This document shows, piece by piece, positions 28,152-36,797 of a stretch of DNA of 48,002 nt (position 1 is the first letter of the stretch; each line of letters opens with the position of its first letter). Location: positions 1 to 48,002 of the forward strand of contig JADJZJ010000040.1 of NCBI GenBank assembly GCA_016715765.1, given 5' to 3'. The DNA is from Opitutaceae bacterium (GTDB lineage Bacteria; Verrucomicrobiota; Verrucomicrobiia; Opitutales; Opitutaceae). The position numbers were made by a program, and so were the translations under genes. A model generated the notes under the pieces. That model worked only from the letters and a program-made list of their open reading frames with translations. It was not told the origin of the DNA and did no database searches.

Positions 28152-28919
28152 ATGAAACTGAAATTCGACGACAAGGGTTCTGTCGTACTGCAAGAGCTGA
28201 ATGGCGAGAAGCTGCCCGTCTACATTCACGACGACGGGAAAGAAGCGCCGCTCGATGCGAAGTCACTGATGTCCAGCCTGGGCAGCCGCAAGCAACAAGC
28301 TGAGCGGGTCGAGGCCGAGCTGAAGGAGATGAAGGCAAAGCTGCAAGGCTACGCCGGCATCGACGACCCAGAGAAGGCCCGCAAGGCGCTGGACCTGGTC
28401 GGCAAGCTCGATCAGAAAACGCTGGTGGAAGCCGGCGAGATCGACAGGGTCCGGGCAGAGATCGCGAAGGGGTATGAGCTGAAGCTGGGAGAGACCTCCA
28501 AGGAGCGCGACTCTCTCCGCGAAGAGCTATACAACGAACGTGTCGGTGGCGCCTTCTCTCGCAGCAAGGTGATCTCCGAGAAGTTCGCTGTTCCGCCCGA
28601 CATGATCCAGGCCCGGTTTGGCGAGAATTTCGGCATCGACGGCGGCAAGCTCTATGCGGTGGACTCCAGCGGGAACAAGTTGTACTCCCGCGTCCGCCCT
28701 GGCGAACTGGCCGACTTCGACGAGGCGCTCATGATCTTGGTGGAGCAGTACCCTTATCGGGATCAAGTCCTGAAGGGTTCTGGTGCCAGCGGGAGCGGGG
28801 CGCCGGCCAACGGTGGTCAGGGTGCGGGCGGGAAGCGAACCATTACCAGGGCGCAATTCGATCAACTGGACGTTGCAGCACGGGCAGCGGCAGCCAAGGA
28901 AAGCGTCATCGTCGACTGA
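28152..28919 (+). CDS. Phage scaffold-like protein
   Basis: 255 aa. Beta start (LKFDDKGSVVLQELNGEKLP), long charged helix (about 45-150: RKQQAERVEAELKEMKAKLQ, KERDSLREELYNERV), a globular part AFSRSKVISEKFAVPPDMIQ...FGENF and a Gly-rich linker (GSGASGSGAPANGGQGAGG) before a final helix. This is the layout of capsid scaffolds (DUF6651-like); position directly before the coat gene agrees. Needed to shape the prohead, then removed. Confidence 0.8.
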   Translation: MKLKFDDKGSVVLQELNGEKLPVYIHDDGKEAPLDAKSLMSSLGSRKQQAERVEAELKEMKAKLQGYAGIDDPEKARKALDLVGKLDQKTLVEAGEIDRVRAEIAKGYELKLGETSKERDSLREELYNERVGGAFSRSKVISEKFAVPPDMIQARFGENFGIDGGKLYAVDSSGNKLYSRVRPGELADFDEALMILVEQYPYRDQVLKGSGASGSGAPANGGQGAGGKRTITRAQFDQLDVAARAAAAKESVIVD

Positions 28920-28939
28920 CCTGACAACCGGAGCCACAA

Positions 28940-30112
28940 ATGGGCACGAACACTCTCACCAGCCTGATCCCCGACCTGTACGAAGCGATGGACACCGTCG
29001 CGCGAGAGCTGACGGGCATGATCCCGTCTGTCACCCTCAATGCTTCGGCAGAGCGCGCGGCCAAGGACTCGAAGATTCGCTCGTTCGTCGCGCCTGCTGC
29101 GGCGTCTGAAGACGCTGCTGCCGCTCAACTGCCGCCTGATACCGGCGCGCAGACCATCGGCACGAACTACCTGACGATTGCCAAGTCGAAGGTCGTCCCG
29201 TTCCAGTGGACCGGCGAAGAGCAGCTTCAGGTCGCACCAGGGCACGGCCACCGCGCCATGCAGCGCGACCAGATCGCCCAGGCCATCCGCACGCTCGTCA
29301 ATGAAATCGAGGTCGATACGTGGCTGGCCGGCGTCAAGGGCTCCTCGCGCGCCTATGGTGCTGCCGGCACCAAGGCCTTCACCTACGCTGCCGGCGGCGG
29401 GCTGACGGACGCTGCTGGCGTGCGCCGCATCCTGGTGGACAACGGCTGCCCGACGACCGACACCAGCCTGGTGATCGGCACCTGGGAAGGCATGAACCTG
29501 CGCTCGCAGGCGACGATCCAGAACGCGGCTGATGCCGGCGCCGTCGCGCTGCGTCAGCAGGGCATCCTGCTGCCCCTCGGCGGCATGGCTGTTCGTGAGT
29601 CGGCCGCGGTGACGACACGCACCATCGGCAGCGTCGCGGCAACGGTGGACAACGCCGGATACGCAGTCGGCTCGACCACGTTCACGATGACGGCGGCAGC
29701 CTCTGCCATCGTGGTCGGTGACGTGATCACGTTCGCTGGCGACGCCAACCAGTACGTGGTCACCGCCATCTCTGGCGCCTCGCAGAACGCCGGCACGATC
29801 ACCATCGGCAAGCCTGGGATCAAGGTCGCGATGTCTGCGGCAACCAAGGCTGTCACGGTCGTCGCCATTGCCAACCGCAACCTGGCCTTCCATCGCTCTG
29901 GCATCCAGCTCGCGCTGCGCGCGCCGGCCGTGCCGGAAGAGGGCGACAGCGCCGATGACCGCACGGTCCTGACCGACCCGCGCACCGGCATCTCGTTCGA
30001 GTTCGCGATGTACAAGCAGTACCGTCGCGTGCGGTACGAGGTGGGTGCGGCCTGGGGCGCCGAGACAATGAAGCAGGACTTCGTGGCTCAGCTCATCGGT
30101 CTGACCGGCTAA
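28940..30112 (+). CDS. Major capsid protein, P22 coat-like
   Basis: 390 aa. TSLIPDLYEAMDTVARELTG near the N-terminus and the A-domain pattern fit the P22-gp5-type HK97 fold. The stretch about 210-300 (TVDNAGYAVGSTTFTMTAAA, VGDVITFAGDANQYVVTAIS) is the inserted beta I-domain typical of P22 coats. The C-terminus ISFEFAMYKQYRRVRYEVGA...DFVAQLIG is also family-like. Forms the icosahedral shell; a terminator follows at 30163-30195. Confidence 0.9.
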   Translation: MGTNTLTSLIPDLYEAMDTVARELTGMIPSVTLNASAERAAKDSKIRSFVAPAAASEDAAAAQLPPDTGAQTIGTNYLTIAKSKVVPFQWTGEEQLQVAPGHGHRAMQRDQIAQAIRTLVNEIEVDTWLAGVKGSSRAYGAAGTKAFTYAAGGGLTDAAGVRRILVDNGCPTTDTSLVIGTWEGMNLRSQATIQNAADAGAVALRQQGILLPLGGMAVRESAAVTTRTIGSVAATVDNAGYAVGSTTFTMTAAASAIVVGDVITFAGDANQYVVTAISGASQNAGTITIGKPGIKVAMSAATKAVTVVAIANRNLAFHRSGIQLALRAPAVPEEGDSADDRTVLTDPRTGISFEFAMYKQYRRVRYEVGAAWGAETMKQDFVAQLIGLTG

Positions 30113-30162
30113 GGCTGTCTCCTCCACGGCCGCGTCTTCGCAGTCGCCGCCATGGGTCTCCG

Positions 30163-30195
30163 GCCCGCGCCAGCTCAGCTCGCGCGGGCTTTTTT
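30163..30195 (+). terminator. Rho-independent terminator after the coat gene
   Basis: GCCCGCGC and GCGCGGGC, perfect 8-bp stem (30163-30170 with 30182-30189), then six T. It lies 50 bases after the coat stop and would lower expression of the accessory genes that follow relative to coat. Confidence 0.93.
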
Positions 30196-30241
30196 CTAGC
30201 AGCGGCACAAACGCAGCAGTTATTCACGCAGAGGTACGCAA

Positions 30242-30718
30242 ATGGCAACCGGCACGATGAAATGGTTCCGCCAGGGTCTCATGGACCTTGGCAACAAGAT
30301 TCACGATCTCGACGGCGACGACTGGCGGATGGGCATCGTCACCACCGCAACGGTTCCGGCCATCGACACTCCTGCGCCGCACTGGGCTGGAACTGGCACG
30401 ACGAATTTTTTCTCCAACCAAGTCGGCACTGGAGGCACGAGCTACACCGGCCCTGTCGTGCTCACCACAGAGACGTGGCAGCTCATGACTGGTGGCGCCG
30501 AAATGCTTGCGGCCAAGGTGTCGCTTGCCCAGGACGGCAGCGGCTTTACGACTGGCGCCTACGGCATCATCTACAACAACACCGACGCCAACAAGCGCGC
30601 CATCGGCTGGGTAGAGATCGACTCCGGCGGCGCGGCCTCGCTCGTCGCCGGCCCTGTCGAGATTCGCTGGAATGGCGTTGACGGCACCGGCCGCATGTTC
30701 TCGCTGGTGCAATCATGA
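30242..30718 (+). CDS. Putative virion structural protein
   Basis: 158 aa, AGGTACGCAA before ATG. MKWFRQGLMDLGNKIHDLDG starts a protein rich in Gly/Thr (TPAPHWAGTGTTNFFSNQVG, GGTSYTGPVVLTTETWQLMT) and NNTDANKRAIGWVEIDSGG, ending RWNGVDGTGRMFSLVQ. This is like head-decoration or head-tail proteins found after coat genes. Overlaps the next ATG by ATGA. Confidence 0.65.
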   Translation: MATGTMKWFRQGLMDLGNKIHDLDGDDWRMGIVTTATVPAIDTPAPHWAGTGTTNFFSNQVGTGGTSYTGPVVLTTETWQLMTGGAEMLAAKVSLAQDGSGFTTGAYGIIYNNTDANKRAIGWVEIDSGGAASLVAGPVEIRWNGVDGTGRMFSLVQS

Positions 30719-31039
30719 CCACCAAAACCATCACTCTCCGCGCGATTGACCTGCTGCCAGGGCCTGGGCAACGACCACGACGGCATCCCGTTTCGCTGGC
30801 TGACGAGTTTGGTCGAGAAGGTCAGGGCGCAAGTGCCTGACGACGAGGAGTCATCGTGCATGGTGCATGGCGCTGCCGGGCTGACGTTCAGCTATGAGCA
30901 CACCCTGAGCGAAACCGAACAGCTGCAGGCCACGATTGCCGAGATGCAGCGCAAGGAAATGCTGCTGCGCTCACTGCTGCCACTCGAAGGCGGGCTGGGC
31001 GCTGAGGCGGCGGACAAGCTGCGCGGGCTTTTGAAATGA
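30715..31039 (+). pseudogene. Hypothetical gene broken by a +1 frame shift
   Basis: Starts MTTKTITLRAIDLLPGPG at ATG 30715, coupled by ATGA. After about 18 codons the product reads RPRRHPVSL and soon stops, but removing one G from CCTGGGCAACG near 30770 restores GNDHDGIPFRWLTSLVEKVR and an open frame to 31039 (about 107 aa). The tail has a coiled coil SETEQLQATIAEMQRKEML. Either a sequencing indel or a recent mutation. Stop overlaps the next start (ATGA). Confidence 0.6.
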
Positions 31040-31434
31040 CCCTGCTCCACGCCTTCGCCCTCGTCGCCTTGTACTACGCGGCGATGTATGCCTACAGCGC
31101 ATGGGGCCACGCTGTAGGCAGCGCGAAAGTCATCGCGTGGGGGGTGCATTTCAGCCCGCATCTCGCGTCCATGAACCTGACGCCGAAGCAGATTGCCATG
31201 CGTTCGGCTGGCGTGGGAGCGCTGGCCTTAGTCACCGGCATCTCGCTGTGGCTGCAGACGTGGCTCGGCATCGCGCTTGGGCTCTACATCGGCGGCTATC
31301 AGGTGTTCCTGACGTGGACGTTCTACCGCAAGACCGGGCAGCTTGGGCAGACCGACGCGCTGTTGCGGGCCACCTACAACCCAGCCATGGTAGGGGCGCT
31401 GGTGTGCGAAGTGCTGGACAGGATGGGGTGGTGA
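31036..31434 (+). CDS. Multi-span membrane protein
   Basis: 132 aa. Hydrophobic spans at about 2-25 (LHAFALVALYYAAMYAYSAW), 58-75 (SAGVGALALVTGISLWLQTW) and 77-95 (LGIALGLYIGGYQVFLTW). Polar ends; LTPKQIAMRSAG between. Not a standard holin by length or charge, though two or three spans would fit one. Unusual between coat and tail genes. Stop shares TGATG with a 20-codon ORF (31434-31496). Confidence 0.6.
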   Translation: MTLLHAFALVALYYAAMYAYSAWGHAVGSAKVIAWGVHFSPHLASMNLTPKQIAMRSAGVGALALVTGISLWLQTWLGIALGLYIGGYQVFLTWTFYRKTGQLGQTDALLRATYNPAMVGALVCEVLDRMGW

Positions 31435-31496
31435 TGCTCAACCAGGGAGCCTTCTGGGTTCTGACCCGCATCCCTGCCGTGGCTCTATGGGCGTAG
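31434..31496 (+). CDS. Tiny ORF between membrane genes
   Basis: 20 aa: LNQGAFWVLTRIPAVALWA after Met. It starts at the upstream stop and runs 10 bases into the next gene. It may serve only to couple translation of the two neighbours, or be the start of a longer broken gene. Low confidence. Confidence 0.3.
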   Translation: MLNQGAFWVLTRIPAVALWA

Positions 31497-31825
31497 GCAT
31501 TGGCGCGTTGGCGCTGGCCGTCGTCGTGGTGGAGTTGGCGTACCGCATTCACCCGACCGGCACGCCGCCGAACTGCTGGGTGTTCGCTGCGCACGCCTGG
31601 AGCAAGGCGCTGCGCGAGGGCCTCGAACCGTACTGGCTGATCCGCCGCAGCCGGCTCAAGCCAAACTGGGTGCCGCACGCAATGGTCAGCCGAGAGCGCG
31701 ACCCGGATACCGGCTCGATGCCACTAGAGTCGTTCGTGCCGACCGGCGCTGATGCGGTGGACGTGGCGTGGTGGAAAGTGCATCGCTGGGCCACGTTTCG
31801 TGGTCGAGTAACTACTGGAGATTGA
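31487..31825 (+). CDS. Putative membrane-anchored protein
   Basis: 112 aa. One N-terminal span (MGVGIGALALAVVVVELAYR), then a soluble part with WVFAAHAWSKALREGLEPYW and VAWWKVHRWATFRGRVTTG. No clear lipobox or cleavage site. Not recognised. Overlaps the tiny ORF ahead and is followed by 3 bases before the next gene. Confidence 0.55.
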   Translation: MGVGIGALALAVVVVELAYRIHPTGTPPNCWVFAAHAWSKALREGLEPYWLIRRSRLKPNWVPHAMVSRERDPDTGSMPLESFVPTGADAVDVAWWKVHRWATFRGRVTTGD

Positions 31826-31828
31826 GCA

Positions 31829-32305
31829 ATGACACCTGAACAACTGACGACGCTGAAGGCGGCGATTCTGGCGGAGACGAACACGGAGTTCGTTGCGCTG
31901 CGAAGCGCAGGAGAAACTGGCGCAATGGCCGAGTGGTTCAACCAGCCAAGCACGGTCGTGGTGTGGAAAAGCAGGGTCACGCGCAACGACGTGACGGTGG
32001 ATGGGTTTGACTGGACCCAGGCTGACAACCTGACGACCGGACAGGCCCGCATCTGGGATTTGCTGTTCGCTGACGGCCCCATCGACCCGTCCGAAGCTGG
32101 GAAGCGCGCCGGGATTCTGGAGTGCTGGAAAGGCACAGCAGGCAAGGTCGCAGTCGGCACGTTCGTGCTGACACAGTGCAAGCGGTTTGCGACTCGCGGC
32201 GAGGCCATCTTCGCCACTGGCGCGGGCACTACCGCAAGCCCAAGTGTTTCGACTGCTGGCGGCGGCATCAGCAACGAAGATATTGTGCAAGCGCTCAACG
32301 CATAA
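31829..32305 (+). CDS. Conserved phage protein, likely structural
   Basis: 158 aa. Pattern TPEQLTTLKAAILAETNTEF, NQPSTVVVWKSRVTRNDV, ARIWDLLFADGPIDPSEAGK, RAGILECWKG matches a family common in the head-tail region of phages, starting with M-T-P-E-Q-L-x-x-L-K-A-x-I. Ends Thr/Ser/Gly-rich. Role unknown, probably structural. Confidence 0.65.
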   Translation: MTPEQLTTLKAAILAETNTEFVALRSAGETGAMAEWFNQPSTVVVWKSRVTRNDVTVDGFDWTQADNLTTGQARIWDLLFADGPIDPSEAGKRAGILECWKGTAGKVAVGTFVLTQCKRFATRGEAIFATGAGTTASPSVSTAGGGISNEDIVQALNA

Positions 32306-32314
32306 GGTGCGCAG

Positions 32315-32767
32315 ATGACCACTCAAAGCCTACCTGCCGCCGCTAAAACGTCGATCACGATTAGCCTGGATTCGCTTGCGTCAGCCACTTATGTGGCTGG
32401 CACGGCTGTTGACGTTTCATCTATCGACCCGCTCGACATCATTGTCGAAATGGCCGTTGTCCAGACTGCAACGGCATCCAGCGGCAACAAACGCACGCAA
32501 GTATTCATCCAGACCAGTTTGGACGGCACGAATTACTCCACCGGCCCGACCAGTGGCACCACGACGACAGATGAGCCCGACCTATACAAAATCGGTGACG
32601 TACCCTGCAACGTGGCGAGCACAACGCACCGCAAGGCATTCAGCGTGTTGGCTGCCATCGGCTGGGTTCCTCCGTACTTCAAATTGATCTGTCACAACGA
32701 CCTCGGCACGGCTTTGAGTACCGGCTGCACCGCGCACTACACCACTGTGACTGGCAACTCGGCGTAA
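32315..32767 (+). CDS. Putative structural protein
   Basis: 150 aa. Beta-rich, Thr/Ser-rich (TSITISLDSLASATYVAGTA, VDVSSIDPLDIIVEMAVVQT, QVFIQTSLDGTNYSTGPTSG), with a possible Ig/jelly-roll fold. Ends GWVPPYFKLICHNDLGT and CTAHYTTVTG. Context between head and tail genes suggests a decoration or tail component. Confidence 0.55.
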   Translation: MTTQSLPAAAKTSITISLDSLASATYVAGTAVDVSSIDPLDIIVEMAVVQTATASSGNKRTQVFIQTSLDGTNYSTGPTSGTTTTDEPDLYKIGDVPCNVASTTHRKAFSVLAAIGWVPPYFKLICHNDLGTALSTGCTAHYTTVTGNSA

Positions 32768-32770
32768 ACC

Positions 32771-33523
32771 ATGCTTCGTCGTGCATTGATCGGCGCGGCA
32801 ACGACGTATGCCAACGTCAACGCCAGCGCAACCACGATCCCGTTTTCAGCGCGGTCGATCAAGCGTGGGTCACTGGTCATTGCTCTTGGAAAGTACGATG
32901 GCCTCGACACCACAGTAACCGCTTCCGACAACGCCGGAGGTAAGTGGAAAGTCTTCAAGCGCACAGGGCCAACTTACGAAGCAACACACATTATTGCGTA
33001 CACCTGGAATCACCCAGGTGGATCAAGCGTATCGGTAACGCTGACGCTCGGCGCGAGCCGTGGTTATCGCTCAGGCGTCCTGATCGAGTTGAACGGCCCA
33101 GACTTAGCCGATCCGTTTTGGGATTTCGAGCTTGCGCAGGGCACGAATAGCGCGGCGATGGGCTTCATACAAGCCCCGCCGAATTCACTATCCATATGTG
33201 TTGCTTCAACGTACAACGCAACGGCAGCGTGGACAGTTTCTTCAGGTGTTTCAACGCTTCTGCAAACCGACTTTGCGGCCTTTGGTATTCAGCAGATGCC
33301 GGGTGGGACGACCAAGCACGGTGCGTATATCGAAAATGCCAACACCTACGCGACGGCGTTCATTTTAGCGGCGTCGTTTCGTGGGCCGCATCAGCCAAGG
33401 CCAGTGCGAAGGGTTATTGATTCGGCCGCCGCCGCAGGCTACACCCACCCCACATTGAGCGCCGCCACCGCGACCGAGATCACGTCAACCACAGCGCGCG
33501 GCAGAGTGACCGCTACCGCATAG
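32771..33523 (+). CDS. Putative structural protein
   Basis: 250 aa. Beta-rich throughout (TIPFSARSIKRGSLVIALGK, GGSSVSVTLTLGASRGYRSG, YNATAAWTVSSGVSTLL), with a tail PHQPRPVRRVIDSAAAAGY and Thr/Ala-rich C-terminus. The early form SLVIALGKYDGLDTTVTASD resembles carbohydrate-binding beta-sandwich proteins of tails. No firm family. Confidence 0.55.
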   Translation: MLRRALIGAATTYANVNASATTIPFSARSIKRGSLVIALGKYDGLDTTVTASDNAGGKWKVFKRTGPTYEATHIIAYTWNHPGGSSVSVTLTLGASRGYRSGVLIELNGPDLADPFWDFELAQGTNSAAMGFIQAPPNSLSICVASTYNATAAWTVSSGVSTLLQTDFAAFGIQQMPGGTTKHGAYIENANTYATAFILAASFRGPHQPRPVRRVIDSAAAAGYTHPTLSAATATEITSTTARGRVTATA

Positions 33524-33530
33524 GACCATC

Positions 33531-34946
33531 ATGGCAAACACAGCGCGCGACCTCATCAAGTGCTCGATCTCCAACGCGCCAGGAACAACTGGCGGCTTCA
33601 CGCTGGCGGCTGCTGCGGCCAATTCGCTGATGCCGGTCGCTGGCGATGATGGGCTGAAGTTCAAATTGAACATCACGCAAAACGGCGTCGGCACCGAGAT
33701 TCGCAAGGACTGCACATACACGCACAACGGCGGCACTGGTTCAACCTTTGGCCGCGGCACGATGGTGCGCAGCACTGGCACGGCAGATGCGGCGTTGAAT
33801 TTCGGCAGTAGCGCCGTAGTCCGCGTGGTGCCGAGTGCGGAGGATTTCCTGACGACGGAAATTGTCGGTGCGTCGCTGCTGCCACGCTACCGGGCAGCGC
33901 TGGCCGCAACTGCGGCGAACACAGCAGACACCATCATTGCCTACATGGGCGACTCCACCGTTGCAGGCGCATACGGATCAGGAGACGACTGGGACACGTG
34001 CCGCACCTACTGCCCTCCGGTGCTGCTGGGCAACTGGCTCAAAACCAGCATGGGTTTGCCGGTCAGCCTGGACGCGGCATTCGGCCAGGGCGCATCCGCA
34101 GTCGAACTTCTCTACGACCCGCGCGTCACCAGGACGACATGGACCGGGTCGAATGACGGCACGCCGGCCGGCCTTGGCGGTGGAGCGTACCGAAATGACA
34201 CGAACGAAGCGGCCAGCATCAACTTTGCGTTTGTGGATACCTTCGACACCATCGAGGTGGATTACCTCACGAACTCAGGCGGCGCTGATTTCACAATTAG
34301 CGTGGATGGCGGCGCAGCCATCGGCGCGACGGTATCCAGCACCGGGACGTTGGCGCTTGCCACCACATCGAGGACGTGCGCCAGCGGCACGCACACGGTT
34401 AACATCAATCGGCTGGCTGGTGCAGGGTTCATCTGCATCTTTGCCGTGCGCGTCAGGCATAGCACGACAAAGCGCGTGCTGTGCTGGAATTGGGGCGTGG
34501 GCGGATCGGCAGTGGCGGCTTGGACCGACACCACATATCCGTGGACACCCGGCAACTACGCGCCGACTCTCGCGCCGCATCTAATCCTGGTGCAGCTTGG
34601 CATCAATGACGCTATTGCATCGCGCACGAATGCCGAAGCGCTCACGGACTACCAAGCTCTGGTTGACCTGTACCGGCCAACATCGGACATCGTTTTCGTG
34701 ACGCCGACTCCGGTCGCGGCGGCCAGTGCAACGCTGGTAGATCAGCGCGACATAGTGACTGCTTGCCGCGAAATCGCGCAGCGCAACGGGTGCCCGATTG
34801 TTGATGCCGCCGCAGTATTCGGCACCTATCTGGCGGGCGCCACCGCCGGCTATTTCGAGCCGGCTGACGATGCTGTGCATCCTGGGCCGACAGGCTATCA
34901 GGCGATTGCCGATGCGGTCGCGCGGCTGCCCGGTCTGTTGAGGTAA
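33531..34946 (+). CDS. SGNH/GDSL-type esterase in the virion
   Basis: 471 aa. Block I IAYMGDSTVAGAYGSGDDWD (about 138-157) with the catalytic Ser; block III LVQLGINDAIASR (about 357-369) with Gly-x-Asn-Asp; block V DDAVHPGPTGYQAI with Asp and His (near 453). All four catalytic elements are present. N-terminal 100 residues form a beta-rich attachment domain. A beta insert (about 225-300) splits the hydrolase core. Likely deacetylates or cleaves host surface polysaccharide during adsorption. Confidence 0.85.
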   Translation: MANTARDLIKCSISNAPGTTGGFTLAAAAANSLMPVAGDDGLKFKLNITQNGVGTEIRKDCTYTHNGGTGSTFGRGTMVRSTGTADAALNFGSSAVVRVVPSAEDFLTTEIVGASLLPRYRAALAATAANTADTIIAYMGDSTVAGAYGSGDDWDTCRTYCPPVLLGNWLKTSMGLPVSLDAAFGQGASAVELLYDPRVTRTTWTGSNDGTPAGLGGGAYRNDTNEAASINFAFVDTFDTIEVDYLTNSGGADFTISVDGGAAIGATVSSTGTLALATTSRTCASGTHTVNINRLAGAGFICIFAVRVRHSTTKRVLCWNWGVGGSAVAAWTDTTYPWTPGNYAPTLAPHLILVQLGINDAIASRTNAEALTDYQALVDLYRPTSDIVFVTPTPVAAASATLVDQRDIVTACREIAQRNGCPIVDAAAVFGTYLAGATAGYFEPADDAVHPGPTGYQAIADAVARLPGLLR

Positions 34947-34953
34947 TCGCCTC

Positions 34954-36082
34954 GTGACCTACGGCACCACGACCTACGGCACCGGCTCCTACGGGGCGGG
35001 TGAGGAGGAATCCTCCGACGTGGTGCTGTACTGGGCCGTCCAGCCGTCGGCCACTGCGGACTGGGCTGACAACTCCACCGGCGGCGCGCAGATCAGGGCC
35101 GGGCAGGACGGCGCCGGCTCGGCGCTGGCCGCCGGCAGCTTCGGCAACCAGGCGTACACCGCTGCCGGCACGCTGGACATGGAAGCGCTCGCCACCGGGC
35201 TGACGCCGGGCGCGAGCTACGAGTTCGGCTTCGTCCTCTACCACGCGGGGACGGACACCTACAGCAACGTCGAGGTCAGCTCGCTGTGGAAGACGACGAC
35301 GATCATTTCAGGGGTGCCTGCATCTGCATCGGCGTCTGGCTCGACAGCGACGATCTCGACCGGAATTGTTGTTGTCGCATCGGAGGCGCAGGCTGCAGCG
35401 GCCGGGGCCGTGGCCGCAGTCTTCCGTGGCCGAACGGTTGGCGCCACCGCGGCGCAGGCGGCTGCTTCCGGCAGCTCCGCCGCGGTCAGCAGGGGCTTTG
35501 TCCTCGCGGCGACGCCAGCCCAGGCCGCAGCCAGCGGCGCCGCAGCCACCGTCTCCGCTGGCCTGACCATCGGCGCGTCACCGGCGTCCGCCTCGGCCGC
35601 AGGCGCCTCGGCTGCCGTCATTGCCGGAGAGGCCATCGGCGCTTCTCCAGCGTCAGCTTTGGCCGCAGGCGCTGCAGCTCAAGATCATTGTCGGCAGGGT
35701 GATCTCTGCCTCGCCAGGGCTCGCCACCGCGGCGGCCGGCACAGCCGCCATCCTTCGTCCGACGATCATCGGAGCCAGCCCAGGAGCTGCCTCGGCCGCC
35801 GGGTCTGCGGCCACCGTGATCGCTGGCGGCGACATCTACGTGCCAGCTCTGCGCCAGTACATCAGCCCGAGCCGAGCTGTCGCCTTTGACCCGAGCCCAG
35901 ACCGCAGCAAAGGGTTCGTTTCTCCCAGCAGGGCGAAGCTACTGGTGTCTCCAGACAGGGCGTCCGCCTTGATACCGAGCCCAAGCCGAGCGACTGCATT
36001 CGACCCAAGCCCGGATCGGGCTCATACTTTCATATCGCCAGATCGCGAGCACGACTACGACAGCGACGCGCGCAACGACTGA
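34954..36082 (+). pseudogene. Repeat-rich tail/surface protein with a +1 frame break
   Basis: Begins TYGTTTYGTGSYGAGEEESS, then an FN3-like segment (VLYWAVQPSATADWADNSTG, GLTPGASYEFGFVLYHAGT), then four or more tandem 22-residue Ala-rich repeats such as TIGASPASASAAGASAAVIA. Near 35690 the frame becomes arginine-rich; the +1 frame continues ISASPGLATAAAGTAAI and IIGASPGAASAAGSAATVIA, then seven SPSR/SPDR motifs (residues from about 310) and an acidic end. About 376 aa if joined. The break lies in the repeat, so slippage, a sequencing indel or decay are all possible. Confidence 0.7.
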
Positions 36083-36094
36083 TGGAGAACACAA

Positions 36095-36388
36095 ATGGCA
36101 CTTCTCGGGTCATTCACCAAGCAACCTGGCGAAACCTTGCCAATCGATATTTCGTTCTCCTCCGTGGTCGGCGGCAGAACGACAACCGCGATTACGTCGG
36201 TCATCACGGTGCCGTCAGGCATGACGCAAACCGGGTCTGCAATCCAGTCTGGTGAGTCGCTGCAAATCTACGTTGCTGGCGGCACTTCCGGGCAGAGCTA
36301 TCCATGGAAGGTCGTCACCACGATCACCATCGGCGGCAGAGATACCATCATAGAAGACGAGTTCGACGTGGTGGTGCTGGAGGTCTGA
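36095..36388 (+). CDS. Small beta-rich structural protein
   Basis: 97 aa. KQPGETLPIDISFSSVVGGR, TTTAITSVITVPSGMTQTG and GGRDTIIEDEFDVVVLEV: Ig-like strands. Similar short proteins lie next to head-tail connector genes (often called head decoration or fibre). TGATG junction to the next gene. Role inferred. Confidence 0.6.
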   Translation: MALLGSFTKQPGETLPIDISFSSVVGGRTTTAITSVITVPSGMTQTGSAIQSGESLQIYVAGGTSGQSYPWKVVTTITIGGRDTIIEDEFDVVVLEV

Positions 36389-36789
36389 TGTTCACCCTAA
36401 AGGCCACCACCGCAGACGCGCCATCTGTTGGCGTCCGGGCATACCACGTCGACTGCTCGCCGCTGCTTGATCGCTGGGAGCTGATGGTTCGTGCGAGTCA
36501 GCGCAACAGAGAGCCTGGCGTCGTTGCGTGCAAGGCACGGGTGCTGGCTGACGGCAAGACGCTTGAGGTTTTGGTGGCCGGCTGGCAGCCTGTCGGCGGG
36601 CGGGCGCAAAAGCATCCGCACATTGCAGTCATCACCACCATGGGCCTGCTGGACTTGCGGATTGCTGGGTTTGCCGGCGCAGCGGCCGGTGCCGCGCTGG
36701 ACCTGGAGGTCGAAGCGGTGCGCAACGGCATGCAGCCCGCAGAGCCTGCAGCGCCGCCGCCAGCAGCACGACAATTCCCGCTGCGATAG
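36388..36789 (+). CDS. Hypothetical protein in the connector region
   Basis: 133 aa from ATG 36388. Beta-rich N-terminal half (LKATTADAPSVGVRAYHVDC, WELMVRASQRNREPGVVACK, LEVLVAGWQPVGG), then an Ala-rich helix and a Pro/Ala tail (AEPAAPPPAARQFPLR). No family recognised. Stop 8 bases before the connector gene. Confidence 0.55.
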   Translation: MFTLKATTADAPSVGVRAYHVDCSPLLDRWELMVRASQRNREPGVVACKARVLADGKTLEVLVAGWQPVGGRAQKHPHIAVITTMGLLDLRIAGFAGAAAGAALDLEVEAVRNGMQPAEPAAPPPAARQFPLR

Positions 36790-36797
36790 GAGCGCAA

